Part shown: piece after piece, positions 12,355-25,064 of the stretch
Position numbering within the stretch: position 1 is the stretch's first letter
Layout of the letters: each line of letters begins with the position of its first letter
Assembly: GCA_025093555.1 (NCBI GenBank)
Contig: JAIWNF010000061.1
Span: forward strand, 62,001-126,000
Origin: Circinella umbellata
Lineage: Eukaryota > Mucoromycota > Mucoromycetes > Mucorales > Lichtheimiaceae
Length of the DNA stretch: 64,000 bases
Direction of reading: 5' to 3'
Translations under genes and position numbers: made by a program
Notes under the pieces: generated by a model
Database searches by the model: none
The model's input: the letters and a program-made list of their open reading frames with translations, nothing else
Told to the model about the DNA's origin: nothing

Positions 12355-12490
12355 TGTGTTGTTGTTATGATGAATCGTTCAATCCATGAACGCTCTTCGT
12401 TTTAATCTTATCGACCATGGTGAAAAATCTCTGTGTTTGCTGACACAGACGCATACTTGCCAGTATATTTTTAACTGAACAAACAAACAA
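12355..12490 (+). ncRNA. Candidate C/D box snoRNA (position of yeast snR190)
   Basis: Box C ATGATGA at 12367-12373 and box D CTGA at 12475-12478, with a possible internal D' CTGA at 12440-12443. Flanks can form a short terminal stem (a TTGTT run before box C, AACAAAC at and after box D). It sits about 240 bp upstream of U14 on the same strand. In budding yeast snR190 and U14 are neighbours in that order, which suggests the identity. I could not confirm the rRNA pairing. Confidence 0.45.
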
Positions 12491-12715
12491 CAGAATAACC
12501 TTTTTTTTTGTGTGTGTGTTGAGGGGAACAAAAAATCAAGTGGCTTTATTACCATTTAAAAAAATTTTTACCTAACAAAAATTTTTTTTTACAGTTTTTA
12601 TTTTCTCCTTGTAGTTTTTTAAACCAAAACTTCCATGGGGTTTTTCTTTTGTTAAAACAAGTTTTTGCTTGGTTTTTTTTAAAAAGGTATGTACATTTTC
12701 TTTATTTCTTTAAAA

Positions 12716-12831
12716 GAACATTCCATATGATGATGATATCCCGTGTTCGCAGTTTTCCCTGAAAGAGGTTCGAATGCCATTGAACTCTCAGTGTCAGTCT
12801 AACACTTCCTTGGATGTCTGATGGAATTGTT
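12716..12831 (+). ncRNA. SNR128: U14 C/D box snoRNA (snR128/SNORD14)
   Basis: U14 base-pairs with 18S rRNA, is needed for early pre-rRNA cleavage and guides one 2'-O-methylation. The terminal stem is TTCCA (12721-12725) with TGGAA after the D box. Box C is ATGATGA at 12727-12733. Domain A, TTCGCAGTTTTCC (about 12746-12758), ends at the D' box CTGA (12759-12762). The conserved domain B, CTTCCTTGGATGT, ends directly at box D CTGA (12818-12821). These two rRNA-complementary blocks in this order are diagnostic of U14. Confidence 0.9.
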
Positions 12832-12966
12832 TCTTTTTAAAATTGTATTTTCATAAAAATAAGAAACTAATTTTGGTTTACATTATTCAGAAATGATATT
12901 TATTTTAGAAATTTTTATTACATTTTTTATTTTTTAAAATAAAGCCAAGTAAAACCACTAGTGTAA

Positions 12967-13003
12967 GTTCATTCAATTTTATTTTTTATAAAATTGAATG
13001 AAC
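12967..13003. repeat. Perfect 16-bp hairpin with 5-nt loop
   Basis: The arm at 12967-12982 (GTTCATTCAATTTTAT) is fully complementary to 12988-13003, with a TTTTT loop. It lies between U14 and the third snoRNA in the host locus. It may be an intron fold or a processing signal. Confidence 0.7.
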
Positions 13004-13450
13004 AAGCTGTTTTTAAGGTAATTATTTGAATTTGTTACAAAAAATAAATTCTTTGGGGGGAAATTATGAAAAGGATGAAATGAAAAACATCAAAAATATA
13101 GGAAGAGCCGACTTAGAGTTACTTTGAGTATAAAGTAAAAAAAACTTTTACTTGAGTGGCTGGTGCTGAGAAAAGATGTTAAAAAAACTGAAAATGATAA
13201 TAATGGCAAAACTGGGGAAAAAAGATAAAAAAAAGTTTTAAAAGGTGTTTAGTTTTCTGACCCTTGTCTTTATTTTTAATTCAGGTAATGTATTTCTTAT
13301 CCCTTGTAACTCCCTTTTGGTTCCTATACTATTTTTTATAAAAAATAAAAGGTTTGTTTATTTTACTATATATATTTTTTTGTTATTTTTATTTTTTTGT
13401 TGGGGTGTTGGAACGCTTTATTATATAAAACAAAACAAAAACATAAACAT

Positions 13451-13570
13451 GTTGTATATGATGACTTTTATTTTTAATTGCATATTTCTGGCAACCTCTG
13501 GTTTTAATGCTCTTCCGTCTTAGCCGGCCGAGGAGTATAATGGACTCAAACTATATTCTGATTTTACAAC
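13451..13570 (+). ncRNA. Candidate C/D box snoRNA
   Basis: Terminal stem GTTGTA (13451-13456) pairs with TACAAC (13565-13570). Box C ATGATGA is at 13458-13464 and box D CTGA at 13558-13561, giving about 120 nt. The sequence just upstream of box D (GGACTCAAACTATATT) is the expected guide. I do not recognise the snoRNA. It has the same strand and locus as U14, which supports it. Confidence 0.6.
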
Positions 13571-13773
13571 GTGTTTTTTTGTTTTGTTTATATAATATTG
13601 TCTTATTTATTAGTTCTATTTTTATATAATAAAATATATATTTATAATAATAAAGTATAAGAAAAAGTTTTTAAAAATGAAATATCTTTATGAGGGTTTT
13701 TTGTTTTGTTTGTGTGTGATTAATTGTTTTTACTTAAAAAGTATAATGGATAAGGGAGAGTGATAACAATGTT

Positions 13774-15453
13774 TTAATATTCTTCATTATTTTCCATTTC
13801 TGAATCCATTAAAGAATCAGAAGCTACTTCTTCATAATCTTTTTCTAAGGCTGCTAAGTTTTCTCTTGCTTCTGAAAATTCACCTTCTTCCATTCCTTCA
13901 CCAACGTACCAATGAACAAAAGCTCGTTTTGCATACATTAAATCAAACTTGTAATCTAAACGACTCCATGCTTCACCAATAGATGTTGTATTTGAAAGTA
14001 AACATACAGCACGATGTACTTCAGCTGTATCACCTCCTGGTACAACTGTTGGTTTTTGATTATTAATCCCTACTTTGAACCCTGTTGGACACCAATCCAC
14101 AAACTGAATTGTTCTTTTTGTCTTGATATTTGCAATAGCTGCATTCGTATCTTTAGGTACAACATCACCTCGATAAAGTAAACAACACGCCATATATTTT
14201 CCTTTCCTTGGATCACATTTCACCATTTGATTTCCTGGTTCAAAACATGTGGTAGTAATTTCTGCTACTGAATGTTGTTCATGATATACTTTGGCTGCTG
14301 AAACAATAGGTGCATAAGTTACCAAAGGAAAATGAATACGTGGGTACGGAACTAAATTTGTTTGAAATTCGGCCAAGTCAACATTAAGTGAACCATCGAA
14401 TCGTAAAGAAGCAGTAATAGATGAAACAACTTGAGCAATAAGACGATTTAAATTGGCATAAGAAGGACGTGGAATATCCAAATTACGTCGACAAATATCA
14501 TAAATGGCTTCGTTATCAACCATAAAAGTAACATCTGATTGTTCCAGTGTAGCATGTGTAGTTAAAATGGAATTGTAAGGTTCTACAACCGCAGTAGAAA
14601 CCTGTGGAGCTGGATAAACACTAAATTCCAATTTTGTCTTTTTTCCATAATCTGTAGATAATCGATCCATCAATAAAGAACCAAATCCTGAACCTGTTCC
14701 TCCACCAAAGGAATGAAACAATAAAAAGCCTTGAAGTCCAGTACAATTATCAGCCAATCGACGTATTCTGTCCATCACATTATCAATCATTTCTCGACCT
14801 ACGGTATAATGACCACGTGCATAATTATTTGCGGCATCTTCTTTACCAGTGATCAAACATTCTAGATACATATATATTGTAAGAATGAATTGTTTATAAA
14901 TGAAACAAAATAAGGGGAAGGGGGGTGGGCTTTTTTTTTTTTTTTTTTTTACCTGGATGAAAGAGTTGACGATAAGTGCCTGTGCGTACTTCATCAATGA
15001 CAGTAGGTTCTAAATCAACAAATATTGTTCTTGGGACATATTTTCCAGTTCCTGTCTCAGAAAAGAAGGTTTCAAAACTAAAAAAAAATTGTTAATTTTT
15101 TTACTTTCTTTTAGAAAAAAAAAAAAATCTATTCTCATTTGTAAATGAGTTTGTTACTTACGATCGATCTTGAATGGGTTGATCTTCTGGTAAACGACCA
15201 TCAGGACTAATACCATGTTCTAAACAATACTATATTAACACCATATTAATTTATGTAGGAAAATGAAAAATAGATAAGCTAAAAGAAATATGTTTTTACC
15301 AGTTCCCAACAGGCATTGCCTATCTGAACACCTGCTTGTCCTGCATAAAATAAAATAAAATAAAATGCTTAGTTGTTGATGATACGTAATAAAAAGAATG
15401 ATCTTTTTTTTTCCTTTCTACTTACCAATATGAACAGAAATAACTTCACGCAT
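13774..15453 (-). CDS. TUB1: Alpha-tubulin
   Basis: Subunit of the alpha/beta-tubulin dimer of microtubules. Four or five exons run from ATG at 15453 ([13 protein letters not shown]) through [40 protein letters not shown] and [20 protein letters not shown] to the large last exon (from about 14862). That exon has [20 protein letters not shown], the GTP-binding loop [12 protein letters not shown], and the alpha-specific [20 protein letters not shown] and [15 protein letters not shown]. The acidic C-terminus ends EENNEEY-like (SEMENNEEY), keeping a terminal Tyr suitable for a detyrosination cycle. Length is about 450 residues, as expected. The first intron follows VHIG, close to the start, as is common in fungal tubulin genes. 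Confidence 0.97.
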
Positions 15454-16811
15454 TTTTTTAATTATTTATTACGCTTGAAAAAAGAAAAAAGAAATGAAAG
15501 AAGAAAGGAAGCTCAAAGAAGTAAAAAGTAAAAACGAGTGAAAATAAAAGGAAGAAACAGAAAATTTGAATTTGCCCATATTTCTTTAATGCCTTTCCCA
15601 CTACGTAAAATATAATTCATAAAAGGGTAAGCGCGGATTCTGCTATTCGTTGAAAATATTCCATGAATTGTCACTAGACTTTTTCACTTTTTTTTAATGC
15701 ATGTCTTTTCTCTTACATTTTGTCACGTTATAATAATAATAATAATAAAGAATTGTATGTTTTACGTACTTACTTTCATATCTGTGTTATTTTATATAAT
15801 TAATACTTCTTTAATGTGATATATCATTTTTATTATTATACCCTAGGTATCAAAAATGATACTGTTTGTTTATAATAGTTTATTTATTATCATGATTCTA
15901 AAGTTGTAACACAAAACAAAAAGTAAAAAACCCCATGATGAAAACAATTTATTAACTGATGATTTAATCTACTTTATAACATCTTGTATTATCATAAATT
16001 GATTTATAAGCTATAAAAGTTTTATTTATCAATTAATCAGAAATACGCAGTTTTCTTTTTATTATAAACAAAAATTGATAGTAACAATCGGATTTTTTAT
16101 GTTTGGTTTGGTTTAGAACAAACTAAACATTACTTAAGATTATCATCTATGTGACAATAAAGATTGGATCAAGTACGTACGTACGTATAACAATAAGTTT
16201 TGATACGTATATTCTTGTATTATAACCGTACCATTACATGTATTTAAAGTATAATAATCATTATTTTCCGTTATAACACTTAATAAATTAAAAAGCATAT
16301 TACTGAATTCAACTGTAGGTTATTTATACGTACATACAATCTGTTTGGGCTTGTATAATAAGAAGAATATATATTATATTATTCTTCAACTTGAACTTTC
16401 ATTTTGGTGTAAAAAAGACATTTCAATAATTCGAAATCGAGTGAAGACAGGAGCACTGATTCGCATATTTTAAAAGATAGGTAACGAATTACGTATATAA
16501 AAATGTATTATGTATATAATCCATCTAAAAAAAAGAAAACCCTGTGTCTTTATATATTATATCAAATAAGGATATTTAGACCGAGAGGATAAAACAGAAT
16601 TAAGAAAGAACGAATTGGAGGGTTTTTTTTTCGATGATTTCGAGTTGTAATGTAAAAAGAATGAATTTTAAGAGTTATAAAAATGGTTGTTTAGATGAAG
16701 TTACACGGAAAAAGAAAAATGCTATACAAATATATAAAAAGAATAATGATGAAAACAAGAAAGAAATATAACAAATTGTTTTTTTTTTTTGGTTCAATTT
16801 GAAGGTTCACT
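15454..16811. other. Intergenic, between two minus-strand genes
   Basis: About 1.36 kb of AT-rich DNA upstream of alpha-tubulin and downstream of a Zn2Cys6 gene. A TAA microsatellite lies near 15730 and an ACGT run near 16175. No gene or RNA element recognised. Confidence 0.5.
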
Positions 16812-19209
16812 TCATATTGACTTGTTATTTTCTAAAATATCCAATCTATCAACACTTGATGATGATGATCCCCCATTGGGCGAAGTCATATTAATTGGAT
16901 TAGTATTATTATAAAGAATACTAGTTGGAAAAACGGATTGTTGTTCACATATATAAACTGATGGATGTCCACTTATTGGTAAAGAGGATGATGAATTTCT
17001 TGGTGCCGGTGATGAATTTTCTGATTGTTGTGTTGCTGATGATCCAGGTTTTGTTGCATCAAGCATAATTTGTCCAAAAAGTGCACTGTCATACAAAAAT
17101 TCTGAACTATTAAAATCAATTTCACCTTCGCTAGTTGTGAAAGGGAAAGACTCTGCCAAAAGTGGTAAAGCCGATTGTTGTTGAGCAAATGAATTTTTTT
17201 CATTCGCTAATGTTGTTTGTGATAGAATGCTTGTTGAGGATTGTCTAGGTATGTCTTGTGATAATGATAGTGGTTGTATATTATTCTTTTCTTCTTCTTG
17301 TAGTTGAGTCAGTGAAGGCTGTAATTGTAAAAATGTGTTTTGTTGTTGTTGTTCTTCCTGCTGCTGCTGCTGTCGTTTTTGTTCTGGTTCTTTTTGTGCT
17401 TGTTTCTTACTACTAGAAACACTGTTGTCTATCGTTGTTGTTTCAGAAACTTCTACAGAAGTACTTGCTGGCGATAGTGCTTGTACACTAATTTGTGACG
17501 AAGGTGAAAGTGCTGTATTAACTGTTGCAGTAGTGTTATTCGATAGTGTTGAATAATAATCTTGACGATATTGACTATCATATAATCTACTATGTGTTAA
17601 TAATAAGTCTCGTGTTGTTAGAGCCAAACGTTCACACATTGGCCAGTAAGGTGATAGTCCCTAAGAATAATATGTTTGAAATTAATTAGTCAATAAGGTA
17701 TATAAGATAACATTATTTATTAAACTTAGACATATAAAAATAAAAATAAAGGGTTAACACTTACATCAATCATGGCATACAAAATTCTTAAAGCACTACT
17801 ACTCTTTTTAAATGATTCAGCATCTTTAGAAAATGTAGAAGTCATCAACACTGTTGCACAAATATAAGCACTATATCCCATGTAAGGCAATACATTGGGT
17901 CCACTTAATTCTTTCAAAGCTCTAAAAATAAGCATAGCTTCATCAATAGAAACTTTACAACAGTTGATACTAGCTTGGATACGACGATATAAATCTTCTG
18001 GTATATTTGTAGGTTCAAGTTCACTATATGCCAAACTACCACGATGTAAAACCATCATTGTTGTACACCATACAGCATGTGTTGATAACCAAAGGGTCAA
18101 ATAATTTTTACTAGCTCCACGTCTATGTATGCTGAGATTGTTGAGTGAAAATTGAAATCGTTCGGGAAGGTCACTTTTCCAAGAACGTAAGCGTGCATCC
18201 AGGCTATTAAACTCGGGTACGGGTGGCCAAGTGACTGACTTTGAATCGGATTTGGCTCTGGTCATGAACTTGTTGGCTTCACCAAAAATTGTCACCATAC
18301 CAAGATAATGTCGGGTAATATCCATCAATGAGTCACTCGTAAGTTCTTTACCATCAATATTAGTACATTGAAATAAATCTCGAAGTAATACACTTTCTGT
18401 CACATTAGGTAATGCTGCATCACAATCCGATGTATCAAAATATTGAGGTCTAGATGTGCCTGCACTTGCAAACCTTTAGGTTTAAGCCGACAGAAGAATG
18501 AAAAAGAGTTAAATATCGTAGTGCGAAAACATGCAACTTTTCTTTTTTTTTTTTACCCCCAATAATTGAAATAAAAATTCAACATACTTGTCTAAACAAT
18601 AACAGCTATAAAATATTCGTCGTCGTAATGCCATAGCTGCTACATCCACAGAACCATCTTTCTTAAGAATAGGTGAACTCAATGTTTCTTCTCGATTAAG
18701 ACCCAATTCTTGACATATTCTATCAACAGCCATAAATAAAGGCTCGTTTATATACATGTACAACGATAGAAAACTTTTTCTTCTATTTTTCCTTACCTCA
18801 CAGCCAATCCTCCATAAATCCATGCTCTAAAGTATTTTTTTTTTCAAAATTGTTAAAATATGTTTGTTCTTCTATCCCTCCTCCTCAAAACGAAACGATT
18901 TTTTTTTTGGGAAAGTAAATGGGTTAAATTCTATTGCTTTTTCCCTCCACTAACCTTGATCCTGATGCACGTCCATATTCTAAACAGGCCATGATACCCC
19001 AGAATTGTAAGTTTGGTATAGTTGGTTCAAGCATTGTAGCATCGATTAATGACATTGCTTTAACAGCAAATCGTTCCCCAGCCCAATAAGGTGGATCTGC
19101 TCTGATAGAAGGATGATCAGAAAATCTGTAATAAACAGCAAAGAATGATGTTATTTTTTTTTCTTCCTGGTATATAAAAAATTTAGTAACCAACGCCCCT
19201 CCCCATCCT

Positions 19210-19243
<34 letters not shown>

Positions 19244-19998
19244 AGCACCAATTCCCATAACACTCCATAATAATGGTTTAGATACTGTTCCATTACGGAT
19301 AGCTTGTTTGAGTGTTCTTCGATGTACAAGTGGATATACTGAATTGAGATGTTGAAAAAAAAGATCAACAAGATGCATTATAATATCCATAGGTGGATAA
19401 TTTTCACCATCATCGTATAAACTTTGTGATCCAACAGATGCAGCATGTTTTGTTTCTATATGTTTCACCCCCCTCCTCCCAATGATTAGAATAATATTCT
19501 TTTATACCAATAACATTTCATTATCCTTCTCTCTATTATAAATAACTATTCAAAACTTACCACGTTTTTCTATATCATGCTGTGGATCTAAACGAAAAAG
19601 TGCATGAGGATCATATAAAGCATCTGTTTCTTTAGAGATAGATGTTTTTCTTTTCTTTTCAGGAATATCATCTGTTGATACTCGTTTTTCTAGCTGTGCT
19701 AAACGTTCTTCAAGTAGTTGAACATAACCTTTACGTGGGCCACGTTTTCGACATTCTGAATATTCACAAGTAATGTTGGCTTCTTGACAATGTAAACATT
19801 CTGGTTTGGCTCCATCGCATTTAATCTTTTTTTTTTTAGTTGTCATGGAGTTAATATAAAAAATTTATATAATAACAGGGAAAGAATATTTATTAATAAT
19901 ACCTTCTTTTTTCTACAAAGAATACAAGCTTGAGTAGCTCGAATACGCTTTTTACCAGCAACTGATTGAGAATCGTCTGAACCTTCGTGTTCCCTCAT
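16812..19998 (-). CDS. Zn2Cys6 fungal transcription factor with fungal_trans domain
   Basis: Nuclear DNA-binding regulator. ATG at 19998 opens MREHEGSDDSQSVAGKKR, then the binuclear zinc cluster split by an intron: ACILCRKKK joins IKCDGAKPECLHC and QEANITCEY, giving C-x2-C-x6-C-x6-C-x2-C-x6-C. A basic linker and a coiled-coil dimerisation helix follow (LLEERLAQLEKRV). The middle homology region starts at LVDLFFQHLNSVYPLVHRRT, with further exons YWAGERFAVKAMSLIDATML, FWGIMACLEYGRASGSRAW, MALRRRIFYSCYCLDKYVE and WKSDLPERFQFSLNNL. The C-terminal exon (16812-17657) is a Gln/Ser/Thr-rich probable activation region with a polyQ run. The target pathway cannot be told. About 8 exons; some boundaries (near 18480-18540 and 19190-19250) are approximate. 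Confidence 0.88.
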
Positions 19999-22900
19999 TT
20001 AAAAAGAGAAATTATATTTTAAGAAAAAGAAAAAAAAAAAAAAGAGACGTTAATACTAAAAAAAAAAAATTAAAGTGTCGTTTTTGAAAGTGTGGGAATT
20101 ATCGGGCAAATGAATTAAGCACACACTCTCTTTCTATCTATCTCTCTCTATCTATTTTTTTTTTCGAACAAAGAGAAGTATTAGATGTATAGCACTTTTT
20201 TTTTCCCCACAAATGGGGGGTTGAGGTTAAGGTTAGAAAGAGTTACATTTGCCTTTAGATAGAAAAGTTGGGGGAGGAAGGAGGGAACATGGTTAAATTG
20301 TTTCCGTTCGGTTATGTCCGACATTTTTTTCTAGAGATGACCTCCCAAAAAGCCCGAGAAAAAAAAGTCATAGAAAAGAAAAAACTTATTCGTAAAAAAA
20401 AAAAAATGATGTCCGGAATTGTTTTCTTGTTTTGAACAAAAATCAAAGTTACTAATGAAATATTAACTATTAAATGATTCTTTTTTTTTTTTGACGTTTT
20501 CCTGATTAAGAAATACAAGAATAAAATGTTTGGATAAATGATTTACTGATCAATCCAGCTCTTTTTCTCTCTTGTGTACAAAAACACGAGGCAAATAAAA
20601 AAGATTGATCCAGTACATTCAGATGATCCGCATATCTAAACTTTAAAATAGCATATACAAAATATATGGACTAGGGTGACGCACACAGCACAACAATATC
20701 AGTAACAAAAGAAAAATAATCATCCTTATTTCTTTCGATAGCGTATCCCATTAAATGATAATAATAACGCAAATAAGTATAATAATTCTATATGTCCACG
20801 CCGATAGATGTAAAAAAAAAAACTATCACTCTAAGTTTAATTTCATCTTCAGTTGAATAAAAATTTACACTATAAAAGATGATACCCTTTCACTAAAATA
20901 CTTTAATAGTTTAGTGTTAGTATACTGAATAATATTCGCTTTGACTTTCACTTTCACCTTCACTTTTATTGAACAACCTTTTTTTTTTTTAACAAAAATA
21001 ATAATAGAAGAGATTGAATAAATCAAGTGAATGTAAAAAACTTTTATTGGTAAATAGTAAAAGGATGAAGACAAATTAATTTGATGAAGGTTAAAATCAG
21101 AACGATATTTCGTCAGAAGAAAACAAACTATTTTAAGTTCGCATTAAAAAAATGTTGTGGGGGGGAAGGAAAGAATACTTTTTAAAGAGTAACCGGGAAA
21201 CGATGGAATATTTTTGGATTTCCAAAACTTACGCTCCGACTAATAATTGTTTCTGGTAAGTAGGTCTCAAATCTCATGTAAAGGTTCAAATTACTTCAAA
21301 GGACATACTTGGGAAAATAGAGTTATTGTCTCTTTGTTTTTAAAACAGGTCTTCTTCGTTGCTAATTTATTTTTATATTATTATTCGGGATCTTTTTCTT
21401 CTCTCTTTTATATTGAGTCATTCGATCTTTCTTTTCAAAAGAGGTTAAAGTAGTATCATTATTTTCTACACCTAATAGGTTTTAGATAGATTTTAAAGAG
21501 ATGGCTCAAAGTAGTGCGTCAGTTATAGTTGGATTAAAAAACAAAAAATCCGATAGCTTGTAATGTTTTTTTCTTTTGTGTTAATTGGAGGCCTATTTTC
21601 GTTGATGACAATTAAATAACCAATTTTGTTTATAATAAGATTAGGCCAAATGATGGATCCCTTATAAAACCAAATACAGTACCTAGTGCTTTTTTTTTTC
21701 TCAAGTTTGTACAACTATAAACAGGATAAATATTCAAGCCTTTGGTCTAATTTCAATGGTAGATTTTGGAACTTAAAAGAGTTACACCACTTTGTTTCCC
21801 TTTTTGACAAATAAGAACATTTTGAAGCGGCGAAGTTTTGGTCAGTCTCAAGATGTTGTGGCCCGTGCTGTATAAAGTAGTTTGTATGGGTCTTTTATCT
21901 TTTTGCATGATCGAAAAATTGAATTACTAGTTTTTTACTCCTATTCATTCATTGATTATGTGTTTTATATACTAATCTTGTCAAATTATAAATCATCTAT
22001 AATATACATAAAGAACTCAATGTACGACGACTTGAGCGTTTTTACAAGTCATTAAGAAAAAATTAAAAGTCAAGGAATTAGTATGCATACTCTTAGACTT
22101 TTTTTTTTATTCTGCTAATGACAATCAATAGCAATAATAAGTTGATTGGTAATAAATTAAAAATTTATTGTATTAACAGAATTGAATAGAACTTTCTTGT
22201 TAGGTGGATGTGCTTTATTCTCTTATTATAGGGTAGTAAGGTTACAACAACATGCAATTCCACTTCATTTGTAACAACGCCCACCTATATTATATAACAG
22301 CTGGTGACATGAACAAAATCTTATGTACTGCAGTGATAAAGAATTATTTTGAAATTATATAACGTAGTATTCTTTATTTGATGGGTGAGTATTATATAAA
22401 CGTTTGTAAATGTATATCACTTGTAAACGAACAGCTTTCTTGTAGAATAATACAGTAATTATATTTAGACTAATCAATAAACATATATATATATCACAGA
22501 TGACCGAAATTCGATTCAGGTCACAATCTCTAATTACAACGTTATACAGATGATGTATACTTTTATATTTTGCATCAACACTTCACACTTGATACAATAC
22601 TACTGTAGTAAAATGCTGCCATGATCATCTTGTTCTCTCTATAACGATATGTATACATTCAGAACGCTTTTATCATCCTTTTTTTTAGACCATCTATACT
22701 TTAAATGTTTGTTCTAAATCAAACTTATTGATAATTACACATATATAACTTAGATCTATTCATATTCATATTTGAATTTGGTCGATCTAATGGCTGGATC
22801 ATCACGAATGTTTATCGTTCAATCAATCAAAATAATAATATACGGGAAGAGCGTGTATTAAAATTACTGTTGCTGTTAATTAGTTTCTATAATCTCACAT

Positions 22901-23470
22901 TCCCTTTGGAAACTTGTACGTAAAAAAAAATTCAATCAACTTGGTTTATTTAACCAAGCCAATCCTTATTATTCCTAAAATATAAAAATGTAAAAATAAA
23001 ATAAAATCATTATTTATGTTCATAAAAATATATATTATTAACGAAATCATTTCTTAATAATGTTTGTTATCCCCTAAAACCAGCAACCGCTACGTATTCT
23101 ATGTTTCTCCTGTAACCTTGATGACCGAATAAGAAAACTGTTATTGTAAAATAAAATGGGATATATTGTTTTTTTTTTGTGGATTAACTCACGTTATCAT
23201 TACAATTTAAAAAAAGCTGTATTTCAGACGCGTTTCGCCCAGGGGCAAATAACAGATCGCGCGTCTTTCCCATCTTTATGGGTAGATTCGCAATCTTATT
23301 CATCATTTTCTTTGTTACCCTCATTGTTTGTATTCATCATGAACAATAAAACTAACGACACACTTTATATTGTACGCAAACGTCCTCCTGTTGACTGGGT
23401 CAGTTCTACCATGGCTTTCGACTTTTAATAATTAAAATATTTAAAATAAATGCTTTGATGAAAAAGCTTC
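19999..23470. other. Long intergenic stretch without recognisable gene
   Basis: About 3.5 kb. The first 500 bp are T-rich and probably the promoter of the Zn2Cys6 gene. The rest is AT-rich with only short frames of low-complexity translation. A small frame at 23156-23428 (ending near KRPPVDWVSSTMAFDF) lies just before the MULE remnant and may be its upstream part. No tRNA or other RNA signature found. Confidence 0.45.
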
Positions 23471-24450
23471 TTGCCATGCGACTTGGAACAAGAAAAAAAG
23501 CACAACATCAACTGCAGCCTCTTCAACTTTTTTTACAAAAGACACTCCTGCTCCCAGAAAAAAATTGATTGGTCTCTTTTGTATGTTTGTGATCATAGTC
23601 GTAAATTGTCTTCCATCCTTCCAGCAACCAAAAAACGTCGAACAAATTTATCAAAACACACTGGTTGTACTGCAAAAATTAAAGCTACCAAACGTACCGT
23701 TGATGGTATCATTGAAGTAACATATAATTGGATGCATGATGGTCATAATCCTTTCAGTGAACAGGATATTAAAGAATCAAGACTTCCATTCGATGTTAAG
23801 AATTGGATTGAAAAACATGTTGAAGAAAAGAAAGATTGGAGAGGAACGAAAGATTTATTACAGTTGTCGAACGAAGAAATGAATGAGGTATGTATAACTG
23901 GCATGCTTAAATGTGTAGTCATCTATGATGCGATATCTAACTTGCTGTTTAATTAGTTTGAAAATGAAATAGATGTAGATCCAAATGTTTTGAAAATACC
24001 AGCAGCTCTCCGTGTACATCGCCATGATATTGTAAATCAAATCCAACAACGTTTAAATAATATTTCAAGAAAACATCGATTTGACAAACAAAGCACCCAA
24101 GCATGGATTGATATCCTTAAAGAAAAAGGTTATGATACCTTATTTGACATTATTAATGCATCCGAAGCTGACGAAAAGGCTAATGGATTTAAAAAAGAAT
24201 TATTAATGGTTGCGTGGGTCGCTTCGTGACAGAAAAAGGTATGAATTTGTATATTGTTTTAGATTTATATTAGTTTTGATTTATGCTCTTTTACTAATGT
24301 TCTTTTACACAGATATTATTAAAACAAGAGGATATTAACCTTAATTCTACACATAAAACATGTGTATCACTTTTGTCTGTACACCATGGGAAAATTTTGG
24401 CACATTTGGTACATTTGGCACATTTGGCACAAAAGTTTTTATAAAAAAGG
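23471..24450 (+). pseudogene. MULE (Mutator-like) transposase remnant
   Basis: The N-terminal region shows a FAR1/MULE layout: YVCDHSRKLSS, SKHTGCTAKIKATKRT, YNWMHDGHNPFSEQDIKESR, LPFDVKNWIEKHVEEKKDW. After an intron (23888-23956) comes ALRVHRHDIVNQIQQRLNNI and FKKELLMVAWVAS. A TGA (24227-24229) stands where families have Trp. After a second intron the frame continues ILLKQEDINLNSTHKTC, the block that normally carries the first catalytic Asp (DSTHKT), here Asn (24343-24345). Frame is lost soon after 24440, and most of the DDE core and the zinc knuckle are missing. Basic sequence at 24454-24768 may be a scrambled remainder. A dead copy. Confidence 0.75.
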
Positions 24451-24795
24451 AAAATGAATCCAAAAAAAAAAAATTGTAAGAGCAAAAGGTCAAAATTATT
24501 GAAATCGGTAAAATTGAAAGTGAGTAGTGATACAAAGAAAGAAGTTTTGAAGCATACTGTAGCCAATCCTATTGTGACATTGACAGTACGATTTCAAAAA
24601 AGAGCAAAAGTATTTCTGTCGGAACCCATTTTACGCATGAATCCATACAGCATTTCGTATTTAGCTGATTCATGGATACCTGCAGTGCCAAATATGGTAT
24701 ACATATTATCAAGCAAACGACTAGGTTTCACCAACAAAAATAGACGACAAAGCTCCATAATTAAATGAAGAAGAAAAAAAAATTAAAATCTTATT

Positions 24796-25033
24796 TTAGA
24801 TACAATAGGTTAATAAAAAACGAAAAGCATACAAGATGTGCTGGACATTGGTTTCCATAAAGAGTATTCTGTTGCTTTTTATTGACATCTGAAAATTATA
24901 ACAGCTTCGGGAGACGACAAATCCAATGGGAAGACAAAAGCGATCGCAGTTTGATGGTCTTTGGATTAATGTCGAGAACAGGGTGTGTTGACCAGCATTA
25001 GTATTATCATTTTTGATGAGCTCTGGTACTGCC

Positions 25034-25064
<31 letters not shown>

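Larger units (their letters stand above)
12159..13575 (+). ncRNA. Probable spliced non-coding snoRNA host locus
   Basis: No long reading frame is conserved here, but three C/D snoRNA-like units lie in the same orientation, separated by splice-like signals. These are a pyrimidine-rich acceptor ending near 12614, a strong donor AAAAAGGTATGT at about 12681-12692, a possible donor AAGGTAATTA at about 13016 and CAGGTAATG at about 13283. A TATAAAAG box at 12159-12166 could mark the promoter. The arrangement fits a host gene whose introns release snoRNAs. Exon borders are not resolved; start and end are approximate. Confidence 0.5.

Noticed and set aside
12760..12785. GGTTCGAAT motif as a tRNA B box
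   Set aside because: It lies inside the U14 snoRNA and no acceptor or anticodon arms can be built around it.
13065..13180. Possible extra C/D or H/ACA snoRNA between U14 and the third unit
   Set aside because: A CTGA at about 13168 exists, but the upstream box C is poor (GGATGAAA) and no clear terminal stem or guide was found.
22940..22970. Small hairpin CTTGGTT-TATTT-AACCAAG
   Set aside because: Only a 7-bp stem in a gene-free AT-rich stretch, expected by chance.
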